Source: Lachnospiraceae bacterium (lineage in GTDB: Bacteria; Bacillota; Clostridia; Lachnospirales; Lachnospiraceae). Taken from it: a DNA stretch of 5,905 nucleotides. Shown in pieces: positions 1 to 5,905 of the stretch. The position numbers were made by a program, and so were the translations under genes. A model generated the notes under the pieces. It did no database searches, was not told where the DNA came from, and saw only the letters and a program-made list of their open reading frames with translations. Position 1 is the stretch's first letter, and the number at the start of each line of letters is the position of its first letter. The stretch is taken from NCBI GenBank assembly GCA_014804185.1, contig JAAVAG010000071.1:1-5905 (forward strand). Direction: 5' to 3'.

Positions 1-31
1 AAAATAATCTGTAGAGATGAAGTATCGGGAC

Positions 32-38
32 AGGAGGT
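32..38 (+). promoter_or_regulatory. Ribosome binding site of the response regulator
   Basis: AGGAGGT lies 6 bases before the ATG at 45. It is a near-perfect complement to the 3' end of 16S rRNA and fixes that ATG as the start. Only 44 bases precede the gene in this window, so its promoter cannot be judged. Confidence 0.85.
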
Positions 39-44
39 AGCAAT

Positions 45-722
45 ATGCCGCGGATTTTGTTGGTGGAGGATGACCGGGAGATTACGGACAACCTCAGCGC
101 TTTTTTGAAGCGGGAGGGAATGGAGACGGAGACGGCCCGCGGACAGCGGGAAGCGCTGGAGAAAATGGAAGAAAACAATTATGATCTTATTTTACTGGAC
201 ATCTCCCTGCCGGACGGGAACGGCTATGGTGTGTGCAGGGCTGTGAAAGAGAAAAAGGATGTGCCGGTGATCTTTTTGACCGCTTCGGGGGACGAGTACA
301 GTGTGGTCACGGGGTTTGATGTGGGAGCGGATGATTATGTGGCGAAACCGTTCAGACCCAGGGAACTGCTTTCCCGCATCCGCAATGTGCTGCGCAGGCA
401 TAAGAGGTTGGAGAGTACGCTGGAGTATGCCGATATATCGCTGGATCCTGTAAAGGGTGTGGTCACGAAAGGGGAGCGGGAACTTTTTCTTTCGGCGCTG
501 GAGTACAGGCTTCTTCTGATTTTTTTTAATAATAAAGGGATCATGCTTTCACGCAGCAGGCTGCTGGAGGAGATCTGGGATTCATCGGGGGAATATGTAA
601 ATGACAATACGCTGACCGTATATATTAAGAGGCTTCGCTGTAAGATTGAGGATGATCCTCAGGATCCAAAGATCATCAGAACGATCCGCGGTCTGGGATA
701 TAAGGTGGGAGACGAACAGTAA
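45..722 (+). CDS. OmpR/PhoB-family response regulator transcription factor
   Basis: This is a cytoplasmic DNA-binding response regulator of 225 residues, the usual length for the OmpR/PhoB family. The N-terminal receiver domain (about 1-118) shows the acidic pocket E8-D9-D10, the phospho-acceptor D52 in LLDISLPDGNG, the switch residue T79 in FLTA, and the conserved lysine K101 in the KPF motif. The C-terminal winged-helix domain (about 125-222) contains the recognition-helix region around NDNTLTVYIKRLR and ends in the typical wing IRTIRGLGYKV. All phosphotransfer residues are present, so the protein should be active. It is 12 bases upstream of a histidine kinase, its probable partner, and the pair precedes an ABC transporter. 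By family rule it should bind direct repeats, and a triple 11-base repeat lies before the transporter (1757-1784), which I infer to be its target. A run of eight T (520-527) falls in the winged-helix coding region. The family call is secure; the signal and regulon are inferred. Confidence 0.96.
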   Translation: MPRILLVEDDREITDNLSAFLKREGMETETARGQREALEKMEENNYDLILLDISLPDGNGYGVCRAVKEKKDVPVIFLTASGDEYSVVTGFDVGADDYVAKPFRPRELLSRIRNVLRRHKRLESTLEYADISLDPVKGVVTKGERELFLSALEYRLLLIFFNNKGIMLSRSRLLEEIWDSSGEYVNDNTLTVYIKRLRCKIEDDPQDPKIIRTIRGLGYKVGDEQ

Positions 723-727
723 GGAGG
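722..727 (+). promoter_or_regulatory. Ribosome binding site of the histidine kinase
   Basis: AGGAGG starts on the last base of the regulator's TAA stop and lies 7 bases before the ATG at 735. A second ATG follows at 738 with a 10-base spacing. The shorter spacing favours 735. The overlap with the upstream stop suggests that the two genes are translated from one message. Confidence 0.8.
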
Positions 728-734
728 CGTTCCT

Positions 735-1745
735 ATGATGAATTTTTTGCGCAATCCGGAAATCCGGGGGAGCCTGTGGCTGTATCTGGCGGCGGGAGCC
801 GTATTTTGCGGTGCGGGCTATTTTATGCAGCCGCGGTTTGGATTGTTGATGGCGGCGGCCTGCCTGTCCTTTGCACTGCTTCATTATGCGCTGACATACC
901 GCAGATATTGCAGACTGCAGCAGCTTGCCCGGGAGATTGACCATATATTGTATGACTGCAGCAGGTTTGATTTAAGCCGCTTCGCGGAGGGGGAACTTTC
1001 CATCCTGCACAGCGAAATTTATAAGATGACGGTGCGTCTTCGGGAACAGGCGGATGCGCTGAAGAAAGATAAAGTATATCTGGCGGATTCCATCGCCGAT
1101 ATCTCGCACCAGATCAGAACCCCGCTGACTTCCATTCATCTGCTTCTCTCTTTTCTGTCGGAGGAGGATCTGCCGCGGGAGCGCAGGATGCAGCTTTGCA
1201 GGGAGGTAAACGGACTGCTGAACCGGATAGACTGGCTGATTACCGCGCTGCTCAAGATCTCCAGGCTGGATGCCGGAACGGTGCAGATGGAGCGGGGGCA
1301 GGTGCGCGTGGCAGATGTGGTGAGACAGGCCGCGCAGACCGTCGCCATCTCCATGGAACTGAAAGGACAGACACTGCTTGCGGAGGAGGTGGGAGAGGAA
1401 ACTTTCCTGGGAGATCCGGTCTGGACGGCAGAGGCGGTGGGGAATATTTTCAAAAATTGCATGGAACATACGCCGGAGGAGGGCAGTATTACGGTGCGCG
1501 CCAAGGAGTCGGGGGTCTTTACACAGATTGAGATTTCGGACAGCGGCCCCGGCATTGTGCCGGAGGATATTCCGCATCTGTTTGAGCGCTTTTACAGGGG
1601 GGAAAATGCGGGTGAGGGAAGCATAGGGATCGGACTTGCGCTGGCAAAGAGTATTGTGACGGCTCAGGGCGGCACAATAAAGGCGGCAAACGGGCACGGC
1701 GGAGGCGCGGTATTTACCATACGCTTTTACAAATCTACGGTATAA
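735..1745 (+). CDS. Intramembrane-sensing type sensor histidine kinase
   Basis: This is a membrane-bound histidine kinase of 336 residues, close to the length of BceS-type kinases. Two hydrophobic segments (about 13-30 and 36-54) are separated by only about five residues (MQPRF), so there is no extracellular sensor domain. A linker (about 55-110) leads to the HisKA dimerisation helix, with H-box DISHQIRTPLTS and phospho-acceptor H125. The ATP-binding domain follows: N-box around N237 and N241, G1 box DSGPGI (269-274), F-box LFERFYRG (282-289) and G2 box GIGIGLAL (298-303 region). All catalytic boxes look intact. No clear PAS domain is visible and a HAMP domain is uncertain. It follows the response regulator and precedes the ABC transporter. 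In Bce-type modules, kinases of this shape are controlled by the partner transporter rather than by binding the drug themselves; applying that here is inference. The kinase identity is near certain, the intramembrane-sensing class likely. Confidence 0.94.
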   Translation: MMNFLRNPEIRGSLWLYLAAGAVFCGAGYFMQPRFGLLMAAACLSFALLHYALTYRRYCRLQQLAREIDHILYDCSRFDLSRFAEGELSILHSEIYKMTVRLREQADALKKDKVYLADSIADISHQIRTPLTSIHLLLSFLSEEDLPRERRMQLCREVNGLLNRIDWLITALLKISRLDAGTVQMERGQVRVADVVRQAAQTVAISMELKGQTLLAEEVGEETFLGDPVWTAEAVGNIFKNCMEHTPEEGSITVRAKESGVFTQIEISDSGPGIVPEDIPHLFERFYRGENAGEGSIGIGLALAKSIVTAQGGTIKAANGHGGGAVFTIRFYKSTV

Positions 1746-1756
1746 GATGACATTTT

Positions 1757-1784
1757 AGTCACATACAAGTCACCGGTCTGTCAC
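1757..1784 (+). promoter_or_regulatory. Triple 11-bp-period direct repeat, probable response-regulator binding site
   Basis: The hexamers AGTCAC (1757-1762), AGTCAC (1768-1773) and TGTCAC (1779-1784) share GTCAC and start exactly 11 bases apart. A weaker copy in the same register, GATGAC (1746-1751), matches at three of six positions. Direct repeats about one helical turn apart are the known site type for head-to-tail dimers of OmpR/PhoB-family regulators; the E. coli Pho box uses CTGTCA half-sites at the same 11-base period. The array lies 60 bases before the transporter ATPase and just after the kinase stop, so the regulator encoded at 45-722 is the obvious candidate to bind it. No similar repeat is visible in the 44 bases before the regulator. 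Binding is inferred; the repeat itself is plainly in the sequence. Confidence 0.65.
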
Positions 1785-1807
1785 GGGAGGATGTTAATCT
1801 GTATAGG
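1778..1807 (+). promoter_or_regulatory. Candidate activator-dependent promoter of the ABC transporter operon
   Basis: A weak -35 candidate, CTGTCA (1778-1783), overlaps the third direct repeat. It is followed after 18 bases by TATAGG (1802-1807), which matches four of six -10 positions. An alternative -10, GTTAAT (1793-1798), lies 8 bases after the last repeat. Neither is strong, as expected if the regulator must recruit polymerase at a poor -35. The choice between them is not settled by sequence. Confidence 0.35.
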
Positions 1808-1827
1808 AAGAGAAGTAAGATAAAAAG

Positions 1828-1834
1828 AAAGGAA
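1828..1834 (+). promoter_or_regulatory. Ribosome binding site of the ABC ATPase
   Basis: AAAGGAA sits in a purine-rich stretch, with GGA ending 10 bases before the ATG at 1844. The spacing is slightly long and the match weaker than for the other genes here, but no better start is in reach. Confidence 0.6.
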
Positions 1835-1843
1835 TAAACGCTT

Positions 1844-2527
1844 ATGGAACTGCTTCGGGTAGAACATCTGACAAAAGTGTACGGAAAGGGAACGAATATG
1901 GTAAAGGCATTGGACGATGTCTCTTTTACCGTGGAGAGAGGAGAATTCGTGGCGATCATCGGGCCGTCCGGATCGGGCAAATCCACGCTGCTGCATATTC
2001 TGGGAGGCGTGGACCGGCCCACGTCGGGAAAGGTATATATGGACGGGCAGGATGTGTATGCCCAGAAAGAGGATCAGCTTGCGATTTTCCGGCGCAGGCA
2101 GGTGGGACTGATCTATCAGTTTTACAATCTTATACCTGTGCTGAATGTGACGGAAAATATTACGCTTCCGGTGCTGATGGACGGCAGGAAGACAGACGAA
2201 GAGCGTCTGGAGGAACTTTTGAAAATTCTCAAGTTGAAAGGAAGGGAGGGACATCTGCCCAACCAGCTCTCCGGCGGCCAGCAGCAGAGAGTTTCCATTG
2301 GGAGGGCGCTGATCAATGCCCCGGCGGTGGTTCTGGCGGACGAACCCACCGGAAACCTGGATTCCAGAAACAGCCAGGACATTGTGGATCTGCTGAAACT
2401 GTCCAACAAACAGTATGGGCAGACGCTGGTGGTCATCACCCATGACGAAAACATTGCCCTGCAGGCGGACCGCATTCTTGCCATCGAGGACGGCAAAATC
2501 TATCGTGACGAGGTGAACCGCAGATGA
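1844..2527 (+). CDS. ABC transporter ATP-binding protein, MacB/LolD/BceA type
   Basis: This 227-residue cytoplasmic ATPase powers the FtsX-type permease encoded directly downstream. All nucleotide-binding motifs are present in order: Walker A GPSGSGKST (40-48), Q-loop glutamine Q92 in YQFYNLIP, signature LSGGQQQRV (142-150), Walker B VVLADEP (162-168) with catalytic E167, D-loop NLDS (171-174) and switch H200 in ITHD. The YNLIP stretch after the Q-loop and the LADEPTGNLDS run are typical of the MacB/LolD/FtsE/BceA group, whose members use ATP to drive conformational work on membrane-embedded or extracytoplasmic substrates. Its TGA stop shares ATGA with the permease start, so the two are almost certainly made together and assemble as an ATPase dimer with the permease. 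The upstream repeat array suggests induction by the adjacent two-component system. A peptide-antibiotic role is an analogy to BceAB, not shown by this sequence. Confidence 0.95.
   Translation: MELLRVEHLTKVYGKGTNMVKALDDVSFTVERGEFVAIIGPSGSGKSTLLHILGGVDRPTSGKVYMDGQDVYAQKEDQLAIFRRRQVGLIYQFYNLIPVLNVTENITLPVLMDGRKTDEERLEELLKILKLKGREGHLPNQLSGGQQQRVSIGRALINAPAVVLADEPTGNLDSRNSQDIVDLLKLSNKQYGQTLVVITHDENIALQADRILAIEDGKIYRDEVNRR
2510..2516 (+). promoter_or_regulatory. Ribosome binding site of the permease, inside the ATPase gene
   Basis: GAGGTGA lies within the last codons of the ATPase gene, 7 bases before the permease ATG at 2524. Together with the four-base ATGA stop-start overlap, it supports translational coupling of the two transporter subunits. 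Confidence 0.75.
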
Positions 2528-5187
2528 AGATATTCAGCAAAGTCACGAGAAAAACACTTTTTGCAAACCGTACCCGGACGGTGGTGACCATTATCGGGAT
2601 TATTCTGTCAGCGGCCATGCTCACCGCAGTGACCACAGGAGTGGTCAGCGTGTGGGATTATCTGCGGCGATGCGCCATCTGGGACAACGGTAACTGGCAT
2701 GGATATTTTGAAAAGATACCTGCCGGGATGGAGACACAGATCGAGCAGGATGATGATGTGAAAAGCGCTTTTTACGCGCAGCAGATCGGGTATGCCTTGA
2801 TCGGAAGCCGGAACGAGGATAAGCCGTACCTGTATGTGATGGGGATAGGGCAGGAGTTTGCGGAGAATATGCCCGTGCGGATCACGGAGGGCAGAATGCC
2901 GCAGACTTCCGGGGAAATTCTGCTGCCGGAGCATCTGGAGCGGAACGGAGGAGTCGAGCATGCCCTGGGAGATGTGCTGACACTGGAACTGGGCGATCGC
3001 GTATGGGGAAATGAGAGCCTGTCCCAGTGTACGTCCTATTGGCATGAAGAAGAGGACAGCCCCGGAGAAACGCTGATCATAAGGGAGCAGAGAAGCTATA
3101 CTGTGGTAGGGTTTTATGAAAGACCCGGATTTGAGAGTTATATGGCTCCCGGTTATACGGCATTGACAAGACGGGAGGAAAGTGCTCCTTCAGGTTATAT
3201 AGACGTGTGGGTGCTTCTGAAAGAACCGAAAAAAATCTATGATTATCTGGATCAGGCGGCGCAGAAATATGGCTGTCAGGGGTATGACGCTAATTCCAAT
3301 GTGCTGCGGTTTGAGGGAGTGTCCGGTTTTCGGAGTTATCACATGGTACTGATGAGTATGGGGGCAATTCTGGTGGCGCTGATCATGTTCGGATCCGTGT
3401 CCCTGATTTACAATGCGTTTTCCATTTCGGTCAGCGAGAGAACCAGACAGTTTGGAATCCTTTCTTCCGTGGGGGCGACGAAAAAGCAGATCCGGAGCAT
3501 GGTGCTCTCGGAGGCGCTGTATGTGAGCGCAGTGGGGATTCCAGTGGGCATTGTGAGCGGTATTATCGGATTGTCGGTCACTTTTTCCTTTATCGGGGAT
3601 AAATTCCACTCTCTGTATGGCACGGAGGAAGTAAATCTGCGCATGGCGGCAACTCCCGCGGCCATACTGATTGCGCTGGGGGTGGGAATCGTCACAGTGC
3701 TGATTTCCGCATGGATACCGTCCCGCAGGGCCATGCGCGTCTCGCCCATTGAGGCGGTGCGGCAGTCCCAGGACATCCGCGTGAGAAAGCGGGAGGTGAA
3801 AATTTCCCCTCTGCATTACCGGCTGTTTGGGCTGGAGGGCATGCTGGCCGCAAAGCATTTCAGGCGAAGCCGCAAAAAGTACCGCGCCACGGTGGCTTCG
3901 CTTTTTATGAGTATTGTGCTGTTTGTCTCCACAGTCAGTTTCTGCAGGTATCTGAACGATGCTGTCACAGGCACCTTTGCCGGATATGATTATGACATTA
4001 AGTATACATGGTATCCGGGGATGACAGGAAAAGACGGGAATGCTGTGGAACTTGCCCATATCATGCAGGTATTGTCTGAAGCGGATGGAGTCACACAGAT
4101 GAGTGTGATATGGACAGAGTATATGCAGTGCGGTCTGTCCTTTTCGGATATGCCTGAGAAACTTGCGAGAGAACTGAAAGGACTGGGATATGTAACAGAA
4201 GAACCTTACCCGATATCCATTCGCCTGTGCCTTGTGGATGATACCGCCTATCAGGCATATCTGCAGCAGCTGGGGCTGGCAGAAATAGGCGAGGGAGAGG
4301 GTATCCTGATGAATCAGAAGAAAGGATTTAACGGTGATACAGGACGCGTGGAGAAAACGGTATGGATCAGAGAGGATATTTCCAGTCTGCAGATTTACAG
4401 GCTGAATTGGGATGAGTGGGAAGCGTTTGTAAAGGAAAATGATCTGGATCAGTTGAGCAGTGAGGAGTATGAGCAGGCCAGGATGGCATGTTCCCATATA
4501 TTCACGGCGCAGATCGGCGCAGTGGCGGACGTGCTGCCTTTCGGGCTGAATGCGTCGGAGGTGTCGCTGGCTGTTGTTTATCCGCGGGAAATGTTCAGAC
4601 GCCTGTATACGGATACTTATGAGAGTCTTTTTGCCGGGGAAAGCTGCAGCCTGTATTTTAAGGGGCAGGATCACATAGCGCTGATGGAGAGCCTGACCAG
4701 AGCCGCCAGAGAAAACGGGCTGGAGGAGAGCGGCCTGTATGATGTGTATGCGACGGACGAGGATGAGAAAAATCTGGTGACTATCGTAAAAGTTTTCTCC
4801 TATGGATTTATTGCGCTGATTTCCCTGATCGCCATGGCCAATGTGTTCAATACCATCACTACCAATATTCTGCTTCGGCGAAGGGAATTTGCCATGCTGC
4901 GCTCGGTGGGGATGACCGGAAAGGGGCTGCATAAAATGCTGGATATGGAGTGTGTGATGTATGGATTGAAATCCCTGATATTGGGCATTCCTGCGGCTGT
5001 GGGTGTGACCTGGCTGATCTTCCGGAGCATTGGGCTGGCGTACGACACTTCCTTTTATCTCCCATGGACAGCCATTGCGGCGGCAGCCACGATCGTGTTT
5101 GCGGAAGTATTTGCCGGGATGCTTTATGTCATGCGCAAAATCAGCCGCGACAATCCGGTGGAGGCGCTGAAAAATGAAAACATATAA
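2524..5187 (+). CDS. FtsX/MacB-type ABC transporter permease with two fused halves (887 aa)
   Basis: This membrane subunit partners the upstream ATPase. I see eight likely helices in a repeated 1+3 pattern. Half one has a helix at about 19-43, a large external domain (about 48-272), and helices at about 273-298, 327-357 and 376-398. Half two has a helix at about 455-475, a second external domain (about 478-752), and helices at about 754-780, 811-837 and 846-870. Each half carries FtsX-family marks: SERTRQFGILSSVGATKKQI (304-323) and SRRAMRVSPIEAVR (400-413) in the first; LRRREFAMLRSVGMTGKGL (784-802) and SRDNPVEALK (874-883) in the second. KHFRRSRKKYRA before half two echoes the protein's N-terminus. 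BceB-type permeases are known for ten helices, one large external domain and about 650 residues, so this is a related but different architecture. Cysteines C169 and C251 in the first domain and C536, C569, C656 and C708 in the second could form disulfides. Substrate unknown; membrane-active peptides or lipid-linked molecules are plausible. No MacA-like adaptor or outer-membrane partner gene is nearby. Confidence 0.93.
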   Translation: MKIFSKVTRKTLFANRTRTVVTIIGIILSAAMLTAVTTGVVSVWDYLRRCAIWDNGNWHGYFEKIPAGMETQIEQDDDVKSAFYAQQIGYALIGSRNEDKPYLYVMGIGQEFAENMPVRITEGRMPQTSGEILLPEHLERNGGVEHALGDVLTLELGDRVWGNESLSQCTSYWHEEEDSPGETLIIREQRSYTVVGFYERPGFESYMAPGYTALTRREESAPSGYIDVWVLLKEPKKIYDYLDQAAQKYGCQGYDANSNVLRFEGVSGFRSYHMVLMSMGAILVALIMFGSVSLIYNAFSISVSERTRQFGILSSVGATKKQIRSMVLSEALYVSAVGIPVGIVSGIIGLSVTFSFIGDKFHSLYGTEEVNLRMAATPAAILIALGVGIVTVLISAWIPSRRAMRVSPIEAVRQSQDIRVRKREVKISPLHYRLFGLEGMLAAKHFRRSRKKYRATVASLFMSIVLFVSTVSFCRYLNDAVTGTFAGYDYDIKYTWYPGMTGKDGNAVELAHIMQVLSEADGVTQMSVIWTEYMQCGLSFSDMPEKLARELKGLGYVTEEPYPISIRLCLVDDTAYQAYLQQLGLAEIGEGEGILMNQKKGFNGDTGRVEKTVWIREDISSLQIYRLNWDEWEAFVKENDLDQLSSEEYEQARMACSHIFTAQIGAVADVLPFGLNASEVSLAVVYPREMFRRLYTDTYESLFAGESCSLYFKGQDHIALMESLTRAARENGLEESGLYDVYATDEDEKNLVTIVKVFSYGFIALISLIAMANVFNTITTNILLRRREFAMLRSVGMTGKGLHKMLDMECVMYGLKSLILGIPAAVGVTWLIFRSIGLAYDTSFYLPWTAIAAAATIVFAEVFAGMLYVMRKISRDNPVEALKNENI

Positions 5188-5196
5188 GAAAAAAGG

Positions 5197-5225
5197 TTGA
5201 AAGCCGAACGAATGTTTGATATACT
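5197..5225 (+). promoter_or_regulatory. Sigma-A type promoter with extended -10, driving rarA
   Basis: TTGAAA (5197-5202, five of six to consensus) is followed after exactly 17 bases by TATACT (5220-5225, five of six). A TG two bases before the -10 hexamer (5217-5218) gives the extended -10 form. Transcription should begin near 5231-5233, about 26 bases before the rarA start. It lies just after the permease stop (5187), so rarA is likely transcribed independently and constitutively. Confidence 0.75.
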
Positions 5226-5249
5226 TGTGCAAAAGAGAAAAGGCACAGG
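5224..5249 (+). other. Hairpin overlapping the rarA ribosome binding site
   Basis: CTTGTGC (5224-5230) pairs with GCACAGG (5243-5249) over seven base pairs, one of them a G-U wobble, around a 12-base A-rich loop. The 3' arm covers most of the AGGA ribosome binding site. The 5' arm overlaps the end of the -10 box and the predicted start point, so RNA from the local promoter would lack it, while read-through RNA from the transporter operon would carry the full hairpin. No T-run follows, so it is not an intrinsic terminator. The pairing is directly visible; a function is speculative. Confidence 0.35.
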
Positions 5250-5250
5250 A
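5247..5250 (+). promoter_or_regulatory. rarA: Ribosome binding site that decides the rarA start
   Basis: AGGA ends 7 bases before the ATG at 5258. The next in-frame ATG (5267) would be 16 bases away, too far for this site. The ATG at 5253 is in another frame and stops after five codons. Confidence 0.7.
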
Positions 5251-5257
5251 ATATGAA

Positions 5258-5905
5258 ATGGAACAGATGACACTGTTTGACTATCAACAGAGCAGCAGTC
5301 CTCTTGCCAGCAGGCTGCGCCCTGGCAGTCTGGACGATTTTGCAGGACAGGAGCATCTTCTGGGGCAGGGGAAGATGCTGCGACTTCTGATCGAGAGGGA
5401 TCAGATCTCCTCCATGATCTTCTGGGGGCCTCCGGGAGTGGGCAAGACTACCCTGGCGCGTATTATCGCGGGAAGGACGAAAGCCGACTTTGTGGATTTC
5501 AGCGCGGTGACCAGCGGAATCAGAGAGATCAGGGAAGTGATGGCGCAGGCGGAGGAAGGACGGCGCATGGGACGGCGCACAGTGATGTTTGTGGACGAGA
5601 TCCACCGCTTCAACAAGGCGCAGCAGGACGCTTTTCTCCCATATGTGGAAAAGGGAAGCATCATTCTGATCGGCGCTACCACCGAGAATCCTTCCTTTGA
5701 GATCAATGCGGCGCTTCTCTCACGGTGCAGGGTGTTTGTGCTGAAAGCGCTGTCGGAGGAGGAACTGGTATGGCTCCTGAAAAACGCGCTGCAAAGTCCG
5801 CAGGGGTACGGCGGGCAGGAGATCCATATCTCCCAGCGGCAGCTTGCGGCTATAGCCGGATTTGCAAACGGCGATGCCAGGACTGCGCTGAACATATTGG
5901 AGATG
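5258..5905 (+). CDS. rarA: Replication-associated recombination protein A (RarA/MgsA), N-terminal part, cut by window edge
   Basis: RarA is a cytoplasmic AAA+ ATPase of the clamp-loader/RuvB-like group that acts at stalled or damaged replication forks. The 216 codons seen here run off the window with no stop; family members are about 430-450 residues, so roughly half is present. Visible features are the N-terminal PLASRLRP box (15-22), Walker A GPPGVGKT (57-64), the AVTSGIREIRE stretch (83-93), Walker B FVDEIHRFNKAQQDAFLP (111-128), sensor 1 region GATTENPSFEIN (139-150), arginine-finger region LLSRCR (153-158) and sensor 2 GDARTALN (205-212, R208). These RarA-specific signatures closely resemble E. 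coli RarA, so the call is firm. Start 5258 is chosen from the AGGA site; it yields MEQMTLFDYQ, in which QMTLF fits the loose QxxLF beta-clamp-binding pattern. It has its own promoter and no evident link to the transporter module. Confidence 0.95.
   Translation, partial: MEQMTLFDYQQSSSPLASRLRPGSLDDFAGQEHLLGQGKMLRLLIERDQISSMIFWGPPGVGKTTLARIIAGRTKADFVDFSAVTSGIREIREVMAQAEEGRRMGRRTVMFVDEIHRFNKAQQDAFLPYVEKGSIILIGATTENPSFEINAALLSRCRVFVLKALSEEELVWLLKNALQSPQGYGGQEIHISQRQLAAIAGFANGDARTALNILEM

Noticed and set aside
3..8. AATAAT upstream of the response regulator as a possible -10 element.
   Set aside because: Any -35 would lie outside the window, and A/T-rich hexamers are common by chance, so it cannot be supported.
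520..527. A run of eight T in the response regulator, a possible slippage or phase-variation site.
   Set aside because: The gene is intact in this sequence. The run encodes Ile-Phe-Phe in a hydrophobic helix, and no alternative-frame product or stimulatory structure is evident.
972..1697. A 241-codon minus-strand frame inside the histidine kinase gene.
   Set aside because: There is no domain, its composition is unusual, and it is fully overlapped by an intact kinase with all catalytic boxes.
1757..1784. Reading the GTCAC repeats as a true phosphate-regulon Pho box.
   Set aside because: The geometry resembles one, but the kinase lacks the PAS-type sensor region usual in PhoR and the target is an FtsX-type transporter, not phosphate uptake. 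A generic OmpR-family site is the safer reading.
3190..5232. A 680-codon open frame on the minus strand across most of the permease gene.
   Set aside because: Its translation is rich in His, Gln, Arg and Pro with no recognisable domain, and the + strand frame is a convincing FtsX-type permease. The open antisense frame follows from codon bias, as do the shorter minus-strand frames over the other genes.
5253..5255. ATG at 5253 as an alternative gene start.
   Set aside because: That frame ends at TGA after five codons and does not encode RarA.
5188..5257. An intrinsic terminator after the permease gene.
   Set aside because: The only hairpin (5224-5249) is not followed by a T-run and overlaps the rarA promoter and ribosome site.

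Overview
The window reads as chromosomal DNA from a Gram-positive Clostridia bacterium, most likely a Lachnospiraceae-type gut anaerobe. This rests on moderately GC-rich coding sequence, strong AGGAGG-type ribosome binding sites, tight co-directional packing, and a two-component system joined to an FtsX-type ABC transporter, an arrangement common in Firmicutes. The taxonomic call is inference; nothing in the window identifies a genus.

All five genes are on the + strand. Positions 45-1745 hold a two-component system: an OmpR/PhoB-family response regulator followed 12 bases later by a small histidine kinase. The kinase has two membrane helices and almost no extracellular loop, so it looks like an intramembrane-sensing kinase of the BceS type. 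After a 98-base gap comes a two-gene ABC transporter (1844-5187): a MacB/LolD/BceA-type ATPase whose stop codon overlaps the start of an 887-residue permease. The permease appears to be two fused FtsX/MacB-like halves, each with one helix, a large extracellular domain and three helices. The last gene (5258 to the window edge) is the N-terminal half of rarA (mgsA/ycaJ), a AAA+ ATPase of stalled-fork processing, which is functionally separate.

The most informative non-coding signal is in the kinase-transporter gap. The hexamer (A/T)GTCAC occurs three times at an exact 11-base period (1757, 1768, 1779). This is the geometry bound by head-to-tail dimers of OmpR/PhoB-family regulators, and the last copy lies where a -35 element would be. 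The simplest model is that the kinase senses a membrane-level stress or a transporter state, phosphorylates the regulator, and the regulator induces the transporter from this site. By analogy with Bce-type modules the likely job is defence against, or export of, membrane-active peptides, but the substrate cannot be read from sequence.

The 70-base gap before rarA holds a near-consensus sigma-A promoter with an extended -10. It also holds a hairpin that could mask the rarA ribosome binding site only in transcripts reading through from the transporter operon. No rRNA, tRNA, CRISPR array, insertion sequence or convincing intrinsic terminator was seen. No gap exceeds 100 bases.
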